A DNA stretch of 64,000 bases from Brevipalpus yothersi. Taxonomy: Eukaryota; Arthropoda; Arachnida; Trombidiformes; Tenuipalpidae. The notes under the pieces were generated by a model that did not search any database, was not told the origin of the DNA, and was given only the letters and a program-made list of their open reading frames with translations. Position numbers and translations under genes: made by a program. Positions within the stretch are counted from its first letter, which is position 1; each line of letters opens with the position of its first letter. Below are positions 1 to 11,041 of the stretch, piece after piece. The stretch is from the NCBI GenBank assembly GCA_003956705.1, contig QZCP01000312.1, positions 35,664 to 99,663 on the forward strand, given 5' to 3'.

Positions 1-66
<66 letters not shown>
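1..66. repeat. (CT)n microsatellite
   Basis: An uninterrupted CT dinucleotide tract opens the window and runs off its left edge, so its full length is unknown. It lies in what is probably a DAPK intron. Confidence 0.95.
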
Positions 67-67
<1 letters not shown>

Positions 68-3000
68 ACACACACATCTCATGCATTCATAATTATCAAT
101 GCCCACCTCAACCAATATAATCAGGCAGAGAGAGAAAGTTTTTTTGCAATTAATCATGATTGGAGCAACCTGGCTAGTTACCATGGATTTGTGTATGAAT
201 CTTCTTCAGAATTTTTGTCTACTTGTGTGCATTTGGTAGAGACTATTAGCTGGTATGGATTGATCAAATGTTTTGATTCGTGTTTCCAGTCATTTTTTTC
301 TCATGCTGGCATGTGTACCAAGTTCCTTCTCACGAGAAGTAACATCAACAATAGTATGTGGAATGTTTAGAATTGATCCAAAGAATTTGATCACCAAATC
401 TACCATCGATGAAGCAGCTAAATACCAATAATTTTTATCAACCTCTTTATTGAATAATTTTCACGCATTCTTATCCAGTCCAATTGGGAATAAGATAGAT
501 AGTGGAGGAGAAACAGTCTATTTAAGAGTATATCTATCGATGAGCATAATGTTGGGAAAAAAAAGGTTATTTATATACACTTATATCCATCGATGGTGGC
601 TTAGATTGCGGTTAAATTTGAACTGTAAAAGTTATACTAAATCTCGTAAAGAGAAAAAATCTCAATACATGTACTTGAAATATCTATCTATCATCCAGCA
701 AGAAAGTGAGTGAGATAGAGAGAGGGACTTCAAATCAAAATCAGACTTGACTTTTCGACCGAATTCTTTATCCTAATTATTATTACATACACACATACTC
801 TTTTTCTCTTCAAGCAAGTCCCTAGTTTAGTACATCACTTTCATCAGTCGCATGTACATTCATTTTAGACACTCAAGTTCAATTCATTTCTCATATGATT
901 AAGATGATGATCGCTCTTGGGATGTCCAGTGGCAATATGAGTTGAGTTTCGATTTCTTTTTTTTAACCTTCTCTCTTGTTATTTTGAATGTATGTATATT
1001 CTGAGTACTGTATTATGATTGAGTAATATCTCACTTCGATGAAATGATGTCATTATGAGTCTTATTAATTTCTCATCCACCATCACGAATGTGATTATTA
1101 AGAGAGTATCTTCGATAATATTTATCGATACAATCAAGTAGAACGGGTCTTATTATTACTCTTAATAGCCTCATCTCTGATAAGTGTGGAGATGCAGCAA
1201 TCAAGTGTCTAATTGAAGCGATGAAATCATGATTAAAATGCATTTGCATGTTTGATTCACCTTTCATGTATCAATCTATTCTCATCGATCACTCTGGCAT
1301 GTTCTTATTTTTCTGATTGAAATTCTCAATTTTCGAGGTGTCAAGTTGTGTTATCCACTTTTTCTTGTTTCAATGATCAGGGCAAAATACTTCTCCTCAA
1401 AATTTCTGACTTTGAAATTCACTGGGAACTTATCCATATAAATATGAGCGAATCATTCGGAATTTAATGCTTTTTCCCAGTGTTAAAAGTCTGTTTTGTC
1501 TCTTAATTGTCTAACTGTTGTTCACATGTTCTGCCAAGGTTTCCGTAAGGAAGAATTTTCATCTGTTAACATCATCACCAACAATTTACTTAATATATTT
1601 GGAAACTGAAATAAGAATAAAAGTAGACATTAAAGTGGGAAGATAGAATTATATGTACAATTTCCCGGAAACATAACCTTAAGCGAACCGGCTGAAAAAT
1701 GATGTAGTCGCGTAGGGAGAGAGAAGAGAGGAGGAATCCAGGTAGACAAAATTGTCTTGAAGAGTAGGATGAATGAAAAGATGACGAGAATACTTTTGCC
1801 CATTGTTTCATGATGTTGATGATGATTCCCAGAAATTCAAAAGTGTGTATTCTGAGCAGAAGAAGAGAGGAAAGAAAAAAAAGTTGAGATGATGATATAA
1901 TAGAAGATAGCATTGAAGAAATAGATGTACTCATGAGAAAAACCATCAACATTGAGGAGTAGTTTTTTAGGCAAGTTCAGTATGACATGAACAGTGTTGT
2001 GATCTTCATCCATCCAATATGGATGAGCTGAAGAACAACACTTCATCATCATGAGCTCATGATATTGAGTGTCCTTTTTTGTCTTCATTCAAACATCTTA
2101 CCGAAATCTTGATCCGCTAGGACAAGTTCACTTCCTGTGATGACAAACGGTACTGTTTCCTGCATTCTCCTCTTCTTTCTCAATTGAATCTGCTCTCCAT
2201 AATCTGGACGATTATTTCAAGTAAGAATCGGTGAGAGAGAGAGAGAATAAGAAGAAAAGTTTGAAGAGAGATACATGTGAGTGACTGAATTCTTTCATTC
2301 TTTTAACCATGAGACGTGCCTCGAAGCATTCATGGTTACACCTCGGAATACCAATCTCAAATCGGTTCAATCTGATTGTATGTGCGCGTATGTATGTCTG
2401 ATACAAGTCAACCTAATATAATAATGAGACTTAAATGTTTGCAATCAGATTTGAAGTTACGGAAGTCATGAACTTTCTATTTCATTTTATCGGTTGAGAG
2501 CTGCATTGAGAGCAAATACATTCTTTTTAAGTATTTTAAAAGTCAGTCAAGAAGCTTTCATTAAGTAATTAGTGATTCATAGTCTTGAAGATATCAGATT
2601 GAATAGCTTCTTATCACCTCCTTGGAAGCTCAAATCAAATTCAATTATCAAATTCGAACAAATTCTAGATATTTTGATAAAATTCATTATGATCTTGTTC
2701 GAAGATTTTATGGTCCCTGAGAATTAATATAAATCGGCTTATAAAATTTCCTCTTCATCAATAGTACCTATGATCAATAATTCTGTGATGGAAAAATTCT
2801 AATGATTCTGGCATGATCATTCTTTCATCATCCCTATTATCCATGATCATACAGATTGCATTCTTGTGGTTTGCTTCAGATTTCAAGATTCCAGTTACAC
2901 TACTCTAGTATATTTCCACTTGATTTGAAGCCTCTTCTCGAAAGGTCTTAAAAAGTTTCCTAAATTAGATGAAAACCCATTTGATGGGTTTCTCTATTCA

Positions 3001-3955
3001 GGAGCTTTTGTTTTCAGGGGTTCAAGATGAGGTTCATTGGTTAGGATGCTGGGAACTGAATTGGAATTTTCAACCACTCTTCTCAATCACATTGCAATTA
3101 CAAGTTGCACTGATGTCATGTAAAAGGTGATGACATGAAGTCTGGTGGAGAAACTTCTTAGCATGATCTCATTTTCTCAATGAGAATTCTCAACAAAAAA
3201 TTGCTCTCCTGATAATCATGGTGAGAATTAGTGATGCTGGTTAACTGATAATACATTAAGTTTTCTCATGATTCGCCTTCAAAGTGATGGTCATCATCAT
3301 GTTGAGCCAATCTCAATCTCTTTCTCTCTTCTGAAGCATGTTGCTTTCATCATCATTCTCTCTCAACTATCTTCCAGAACTTCATTTGTTGCCTTACCTT
3401 TTGCACGCAAAATAACCATGACAACTATATTCTAATTCAACTACATATCTCGCTATAATCTGCATGTTTTTAACATACTAAGTGGCCATCATCAAGGTCT
3501 GATTCTTGTCTGAAGCGAAACACACTTTAGCAGCTGTAGAATGTTGTTAATGTTGTATCGATCGATTGAATTTTTCAATCCACTTTCTCTCTTATTGATA
3601 TCGAAAAGCGATTGATATCATTTTTCAACTTGTGATTTTTAACCCAAAAAAATGATAGAGAAAATGATTGGAAAAGAATTTCATTTTGCCGTTATAACTC
3701 AATCATTCTTTCAATATTCAAAGAGATGATGATAAGCTCTCCTCATCTGAAAAGTGTATAGATTGACTTGAGATGAAGAAAAGAGAGAAGAAGAGGATAA
3801 AAAAAACAATACAAGTGCATATCCGCCGGAAGGCATACTATAGTATTTCAATTTTCACTTTCAATCATCATTCTCAACCAAGCACGATTGTATGGCCAAT
3901 TGACTTTAAATTAAATTATTTTCTTTGTTTTTTTCTTTTTGTTTATCTCTCACAG
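67..3955. other. No gene seen; probable long DAPK intron
   Basis: I see no supported coding exon in this stretch. It has scattered short open frames with no recognisable family, many CATCATCAT/TCATGA-type low-complexity words, and a pyrimidine-rich splice acceptor at its right end (CAG at 3953-3955). The first exon after it begins in phase 0 in the linker just before the ankyrin repeats of DAPK. The stretch is therefore most simply read as an intron separating upstream kinase exons from the ankyrin exons. No kinase motifs (Gly loop, HRD, DFG) were recognised on the + strand here. Confidence 0.55.
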
Positions 3956-6900
3956 CAAGATGAAAATTTTGTTTTGGCTGCACTTTTTGGAGCGGTAGAG
4001 GAAGGCAATTTGCTGGGTCTTCAAGAGTTACTCAATTCATCCAAAATCAATATCTCTCATGCCAATCAGGTATGTGTGTGTGACCGTGTATTTCCGTGTA
4101 TGATGTAAGTGACCAGAAATCATGATTACCATTTTATTCCTCAATCTAGCATGGTGAAACTGCTCTCCACATTGCCGCTGGCTTGGGACAATTTGAAATA
4201 TTAAAATTTCTTGTTGAAAAAGGAGCAGACATTAAAGCATTAGATAGTGTAAGTGTTTTGGCAGTGTACGCATAATAAATCTTGATTGTTTACCGTTTTT
4301 TATCTTTTTTTAACTGGTTGTTTTCTTTTTCACTAATTATCTGTCTTTTTTTTCCAACATACATAGCATGGAGATAGTACCATATATTGGGCAGCTAGAC
4401 AAGGTCATTCCCAGATAATTCGATATCTTTACGAGAAAGGAGTGGATGTAGACCTCAAAAACAAGGTAAAAAACATATATTATTATCATTCACACAGAAT
4501 TAAACCATATGACTTTTGTGTTTCTATCTTTTCTCACCCTAATTTGCATTTCCATTGTCTTTACAAATCCTATCTTCATTATATTCTAATACAATTCTTA
4601 CGAATCATTTTACATTCAGAATGCTAACATTCATTATGATAGGATTTCGAATTGTTTCCACTCCTTGTGAAACCTCGATTGAAACTAGCTAACTAGCTGT
4701 AAATGTTTAGCATGTACTTTTTTTGTTACGCTATTTATGTTCCCCTTTTAATCATTCGAATTATTTATGTGATGATGATTTCTTTTTTGACTTATCTAAT
4801 CCATGATATTGTTACTATTCTTTTCATTCATGTCCATCATCATCATTCAGGCTGAAGAAACTGCCGTTCATGTTGCAGCTCGATATGGTCATGCTGAAGC
4901 TATTGAACAGTTATGCAAATGTGGTGCAAATATAAACGTTGTGGACGGTGTGAGTATCGAGTTTTGTTTTCATTAATAGGGAATGCAAATGATATTCCAT
5001 TCGTAAAATGGTCAATTCGAAGTTTTTTTATTATAGGATTCTTTTAATTGAGTTATAAATACACATTTGTGTGTATGTGAAAAGCAACTCAATTGTGTAA
5101 AGTTAATAAGAATAAAAAGTTTTCCAGATGAATTAGATTTGTCTACCCTTTTTCCGTTCTGCCACATCTTACACCTTAATCATTAGTTACTCTTGTCATC
5201 CAAGCACATAACCGTTTGAATATTTTTACTCTCTCCCTCTCTTTCTCTTCCATAACAATTATATTTCCATTTTGCAAATCTAATATTTAACCCTTCTATG
5301 ATTTTTGTGGCCGCTTATCGGGCGTTTATTCATTATTCTGTAGCATGGTGAAACCGCTCTTCATATTGCTGTTTGGCATGGATTCCCGCGAATAGTTCAC
5401 GTACTTGGTGAAGTAGGAGTCGAAGGAAATGTCAAAAATAAAGTAAGTGATAGAGTAATGATCTCTCTCTCTCTCTTCCTCTTCTCTTTCTCACTCCTTA
5501 ATTGCATCAAGATTGGAAGGAAGAAATGAGCAGTAGCTTCCAAAAAAATTTTCAAGAATGTTCAAAATATATATTCTCAATCTTGATTCTCTCTCTCTCT
5601 TACTTTTGATATCAGGAGGAAGAAACAGCTCTTCACTGTGCAGCCGCTCGAGGCCATGTTGAAAGTGTCCGATGCTTGTTTGAGATTGGTGTTGATCTCA
5701 ATGAGCTTGATAAGGTTAGTATGTCATCATCATGATCGATATCCATTGGAATTTCATGCTCTCCATCATCATCATTCCCAGTCAGTGAGAATAGCCTTGA
5801 TATGTAATCCGAGAGAGATATAAAAAAATGATAACAATTTCCGTTAATTCAGTCAAGCATTTCAATCAAATAAAAACTGATCCCTTCTGTACGCTAATCT
5901 TTTTTTCAAACTAATTCGATATATTAGAATGTAACAAATCGCTTTGATTTTGAATGGGAATGGAATTAAATGGAATGGGATGATAATCATGAACGCTCAT
6001 GACAATCAGAATTCTGATTTTTTTCTCTCTTTCCACATCTTTTTCCATTTCAGAATGGTTGTACCGCCTTACACTTGGCCCTGAGACGTCACCATGATGT
6101 GGTGGCCATGATGCTAATATCTGGTGGATGTGATTTTGAAATTATGGATGGAGTTGGTGAACGAGCGATACACATTGTGGCACGAGAAGATTTACTACAA
6201 GTTTGCCAACAGTTATGTTCACTATCATGCAATGTTAATGTGTGTAACAAATCTGGTCTCTATCCGATTCATTTGGCTGCCAAGTATGGTAATATCGAAA
6301 TTATTCGGTGTCTATGTCTTGCACCATCATGTAATGTAGAGCAACGTAATCGTGATGGTATAACGGCTGAGATTAGTGCTCTGGCTCATGGCTATAAGGA
6401 GATTGCCGATTTGTTGGCCCGTATAAAGTATGATAATATTCGTAATGAATATATAGCTCAATTTTCGCCAACCTCACAGCCATTGTGTAGAGTTAAATTG
6501 AAATTGATCGGCCATTCGGGTGTTGGTAAGACAACATTAATTGAATCACTTAAATGTGGCTATTTTGGTAGCTGGTTTCGGCGATCATCTCGATCGAAAA
6601 CAATTAGCTCCGGTCGTTTAGCTATGGCACCAACAAGTCAACAATCAACCACTAATACAGGCAGCGTATCGGTATCATCAAGTAAATCTAGTCTCGATCC
6701 ATCGCCACCCTCAACACCCACCAATGGACATCGGAATGGTAGTATTATCACTGGTAATGGTATACAATCGCCATCAGATGGTTCAAATGGAAAACGATTG
6801 TCATACAATGGAATCAATTCATCAACCACATTTGAGTTTGCATGTTGTGATCAGGAAACCAGTACAAAAGGTATTGATGTACAACAAATATCAATATCTG

Positions 6901-9242
6901 GTGTCGGTGACCTTAGTGTTTGGGATTTTTCGGGTAACGAAACGTATCTACAAATTTATGATCACTTTTTTAATGAACCAAATTGTATACATGCAATACT
7001 TTTTCGAGTATGCGATCGATTGGACATTCAAATTAATCAAGTGTTGTATTGGTTACATTTTTTGAGAGCTCGTCTACGTGTACACGAACCTCTACAATAT
7101 CGTGGTAAAAGTCAATTTTCTGCCAAAGTTATACTGATCGCAACACACTCCGATCTTGTGTGCTCATCCAATGGTTGCCATGGATTTTCATCATCTTCAT
7201 CATCCGCATCTTCTCTGGTTAGCAGCTACAATTTAAATAATCTCATCAATTCCGGTCGATCCTCATTGGCATGTACAGGAGCTAATGGAGTGGAATGTTG
7301 TGCTGTTCGTGAGGTGAACACAGTACATCAAGTGGTTTTGGAACAATTTTCACATATTTTTGATATTCATGATCAAGTGATCATGCTTGACAGTCACAGT
7401 GTCAGTGGATTGTCAATGAAACAATTGAAAAGTTATCTCCAACAGCAGAGAACTCATTTACTGGAACTTATGCCTTTGAGCAATGGTCTACTCGATCATG
7501 TGTCCAATACACTGATCAATTGGCGTAAAGCGTTTCCAAATTATCCAGTTTTAAGTTATAAACAATTTTTGAACATGATTAGAGATCAAATTAATCCACT
7601 AGCAAGTGAAACCCATGTTCGTGATGTGATACGATCACTCCAATTCACAGGTGATCTATATTATATAAAAAGTAAACAAGAACAGGAACATGATCTGATC
7701 ATTTTGTGTCCAAAGTGGTTAACAAATCAAGTGATTGGTAATCTACTCAACACTGATCAAGTGATGCGAAGTCCAATAAGTGGCCGCTATTCTGTAGATG
7801 AAATTCAAGAACTTTTTCCATCCATTGATGCTCTTGATCTTTTGCAAGTGTTGGAAAATTTATCACTTTGCATTCAAACCCAAGAAAGTGGTGCCGATTT
7901 TGAATATGAATTCGCATGTTTCGTCAAACAAGAGCGACCAGATAATGACCTGATCCAGCTGAATAACGGTTATTCGAAAGCTCGACACTGTTCAAATGAA
8001 ACTGAAAGTTCCAGTAGTGGTAGTAGTAGTCAGGAAGATGAGGTCACAATATGTGAACCATCAGCTCAATTAATTCGAGGAGATGGAACCAATAGTCAGC
8101 ATGATGGTTCATCCCAGGACATGGTCCATGGAGGTGTACGTCTACAGTGTACTATGGAAGTACCTTCAGGCACCTTGTTGACATGTCTATTTGCTCGTCT
8201 TCAAACTATGTTGAGATCTTTGGCTCAAGAGAGTGTTGATACCGATAATCCTCTGGAATTGGAACAATTTCGGAATGCCGCCAAAATACGTTCCGGATGT
8301 ATGGAAGCCATAGTTATGCCAATCACTTTGAGTTGTTCATTGCAATATGAGGCGATCGAGATTCAAGTCAAGTGTCCAAAAATGAAATCTTTGGAATGTT
8401 TCCACTTTTTCTATGATTTGTTGGCATTCATCGAATCATGTATCGGTTTAATGTGCCCTGGCTTACTATTGTATCGCCACTATTTGAGTCCTTCCGAATT
8501 GGCAGCTAGAAAATTGAATCCTCTCACATACTCACCATCTCATCTGATCAATACCGTACTTTTCAGCCAAAAACCTTTACAAGAGGTTGTTTCACAACGA
8601 CCATTATCACAATCATCATCCTGTCCATCGCCATCATCCAATTTTAATAAAAATAATCTGATAGAGACTGCTTGTGAAAAACTAGCTGATATTATTAGTT
8701 TTGGACATACTGATTTGCATATGTTCACAAATGAATACAATCAGCGGTCATCGGATGCCCCATTTGCCAAAGTTCGTAATATTAGCCCATCACAGATTGG
8801 CCAAGTTTCATTGAATCCAACTTTGGTGCCTAATTTGCATATAAATAATCTACCCCTGCCAATAAAGCAAAAATTATGCAATCTACTTGACCCACCGGAT
8901 TCCATGGGCAAAGATTGGTGCCTATTGGGAATCAAATTAGGCTTAACCGATAAGCTTCCCAAGCTAGATCCAGGCAGTAATTCGACAATAAGTCCAACAT
9001 GGAAGGTTTTGGAAGAGTGTGGACACAATCCTGAATGTACCGTTGCTTTGCTGGTCAAAAAGCTTCAAGAACTCGGTCGATCTGAGGCAGCTGAATTGGT
9101 ACTCAGCTCGGTGCCTATTTTGAAAGTTTTTCCTCTATTCTATAGTCTGGAAAGGAATTCACCTCTCACAGATGGAAGCTTAGCTCCACCAAGTGCCACA
9201 AGTTCGGCATCCCAAGCATCTAGCACCAATCTATCTCGATAA
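3956..9242 (+). CDS. DAPK1: Death-associated protein kinase (DAPK), 3' part: ankyrin-ROC-COR-death domain
   Basis: DAPK family proteins are Ca2+/calmodulin-regulated Ser/Thr kinases acting in cell death, autophagy and cytoskeletal signalling. The N-terminal kinase and calmodulin-binding exons lie upstream of the window. Exons seen: 3956-4069, 4150-4248, 4367-4465, 4851-4949, 5344-5442, 5616-5714 and 6054-9242, all phase 0, giving 1265 residues. The first exon encodes QDENFVLAALFGAVEEGN, matching the DAPK linker into ankyrins. Further ankyrin repeats (HGETALHIAA type) continue into exon 7. A ROC-type P-loop, GHSGVGKTT, lies at about 6510-6536, with the DAPK-typical SVWDFSGN at about 6917-6940. 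COR-like sequence follows, and a death domain spans about 8850-9130 (KDWCLLGIKLGLTDKL). Ser/Thr-rich low-complexity inserts split the ROC domain. The gene ends with TAA, and AATAAA lies about 380 nt later. The family call is secure; kinase presence is inferred. Confidence 0.9.
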
Positions 9243-9622
9243 ACTATTTTCTACTACTCGTATCGATTGATGAGAAAACTCAAAGATTTGTACTGTCATA
9301 TTCTATTGGTTGGGTATTTTCATTTACGCTCATCTACAACTGCCTGAAAATACGCTTCATGATGGAATTGTCAGATTCGAAAATCGTGACCCTAGTCTAG
9401 CAACAGGAATATTGGAAGAGAGAAAGAAGAACTCTCCAATTAATAATTACGCAAGCAAAAACTGCTATTGATCTTTACTACTGTATGAAAAAATAGAATA
9501 TTTTCTCTGTCTCTCTTTCACCATATGATGAAATATTGTAGATATTGATTCGAGTCTTTGCTTGATTGCCATTGATATTTTTCACTCTTTTTATGTGTAC
9601 TTCAAGTGCCATTTTTATGTCT

Positions 9623-9628
9623 AAATAA
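9623..9628 (+). terminator. Putative polyadenylation signal for DAPK
   Basis: A canonical AATAAA hexamer lies about 380 nt after the DAPK stop codon. It is the first clear hexamer in a plausible 3' UTR. Confidence 0.45.
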
Positions 9629-10149
9629 AATCATAATTTTTAATGATTAAATTGATACTATGAAGATTCAAAATAATCTCCCTAGTTTTATGTAAAGCTA
9701 AATCAGTTGTATAACTGTTACTATCATTATGATCATGCAATAACTAAGTGTTTGATCCATGTTCAATTATCAGCCAAGAAATAGAAAAAGAACATATCAT
9801 TGAATCACATAAATTCAAATAAACTCATACCTAAAGTATATGTAAGGATGGGAAACGATTTCATAGATAAAACCTCTGATTCAATTGAATGCAATCCATA
9901 AATTCGAAAGCGCATTTAAACTTTTATTGTGAGCATCAATTAGTTTGAGGCATTGATTCTAGTGGATGCTAGAAATATTCGGTAATTATAAATCTGAACA
10001 CAAGAATGATATGGTTTTGGGTGAGATGGCAAAGTTGAAAGCTAAAATTCTTCAGATGAGCCAAATTTTTCTCAGATGCAGTCGATCATTTCCACTAATA
10101 TCCGTAATTTGGGTTGTAGGTGTGTGAGTATGGAGTACCTTCAATGAAA
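9629..10149. other. Intergenic, nothing further seen
   Basis: This AT-rich spacer lies between the convergent DAPK (+) gene and the cuticle-like (-) gene. It probably holds both 3' UTRs. Confidence 0.5.
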
Positions 10150-10847
10150 TCAAATAGTACAGTCATTAGTATCATCGCTTTCAACTTGGTGAGTTTCATA
10201 TATTTTACCATAGCTGCTTCTGTAAGGAATGTACTGATTGAAGTATCGTGAAGAGTAGCCGTATGGTCGATAGTCATAGGCACCATATCCATACCTTCCG
10301 GAATATCCTGGTGTAAAATATTGAATATTTTATCATTCCAGTCGTAATATACATGTACATGTTGGTAACAATAGCAGTGATGAAAGTAGTAATAAACTCT
10401 GATAATATCTGTATCACAACACTCTGATGGATGTTGCTGATAATTTCGAGCTTTGCGCGCTATTTTATCGAGTTCTAACTTCGTGAAATGGTTCAAAAAT
10501 TTCAAAAATAGATTAAACTTACCATCTCCATAGCCATAGCCAGGATATCCACTGTGATAATTATCATAGGCTGGAGGATGCCTTATTACAAGAGGAGCTC
10601 TGTAATCATTGGCAGGATATCCGTGATAAGAGCTCTGATATGCTGAATATTGGTGACGATATGGAGATAAAAGGCCATACAGTCCACTTCCATAGACACA
10701 GGTGAGAACAGCAGCGAGGATCAGTATCTGTAGGATTATAGTCCATTGTTAGAAAATCGAATTTCAACATCATGAATGATCAGTGAAGGAAAAGTATCGG
10801 CATGAATAATGATAAAACTTTGGAGCACATCTTACACTGGACTTCAT
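10150..10847 (-). CDS. Small secreted Gly/Tyr-rich cuticle-like protein
   Basis: Three exons on the - strand splice cleanly. A 12-nt first exon (10836-10847) encodes only MKSS. Exon 2 is 10523-10727 and exon 3 is 10150-10307. The joined protein is about 124 aa. It starts with a signal peptide (MKSSILILAAVLTCVYG) and continues with repeated YG, GYP, SSY and PGYGYG words, then a polar tail ending DDTNDCTI. This composition is typical of arthropod cuticle or silk-associated structural proteins. No chitin-binding R&R motif is seen, so the exact role is open. A TATATAAA box lies about 120 nt upstream of the ATG. Splice sites: GTAAG after exon 1, CTACAG before exon 2, GTAAG after exon 2, CACCAG before exon 3. 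A longer open frame at 10095-10505 reads a different frame across intron and exon and is not used. Confidence 0.7.
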
Positions 10848-10965
10848 TTTAATTGATGATGATCACATACAACACGTCGAACATTCGATAAAGGTTTTCA
10901 CATAAATTCGACCAAATGGTCCAAACTTAACAGGAATATGAAAATCGAAAATGATCGTATTTTAC

Positions 10966-10976
10966 TTTATATACCC
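10966..10976 (-). promoter_or_regulatory. TATA box of the cuticle-like gene
   Basis: Read on the - strand the sequence is GGTATATAAAG, about 120 nt upstream of the MKSS start codon. This is a strong TATA element, suitable for a high-output structural gene. Confidence 0.5.
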
Positions 10977-10996
10977 TGTTTGGAATGAAAGTGAGT

Positions 10997-11000
<4 letters not shown>

Positions 11001-11036
<36 letters not shown>
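11001..11036. repeat. (GA)n microsatellite
   Basis: A GA dinucleotide tract lies just upstream of the cuticle-like gene promoter. Confidence 0.95.

Positions 11037-11041
<5 letters not shown>

Noticed and set aside
1590..2088. Overlapping hydrophobic and Ser-rich frames on the - strand
   Set aside because: The two frames overlap in different phases, lack any family motif, and lie in the probable DAPK intron.
3773..4108. ATG-initiated frame running into the first DAPK ankyrin exon
   Set aside because: Its first 60 codons are Lys-rich and then hydrophobic with no similarity to DAPK, and a strong acceptor at 3953-3955 marks the real exon start. The gene is not a short kinase-less form starting here, though I cannot fully exclude that.
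8540..9058. Two - strand frames opposite the DAPK C-terminus
   Set aside because: Shadows of the DAPK coding exon with no independent evidence.
10095..10505. 136-codon open frame on the - strand
   Set aside because: It reads an out-of-phase frame across intron 2 and exon 3 of the cuticle-like gene, and the spliced Gly/Tyr-rich protein explains the region better.
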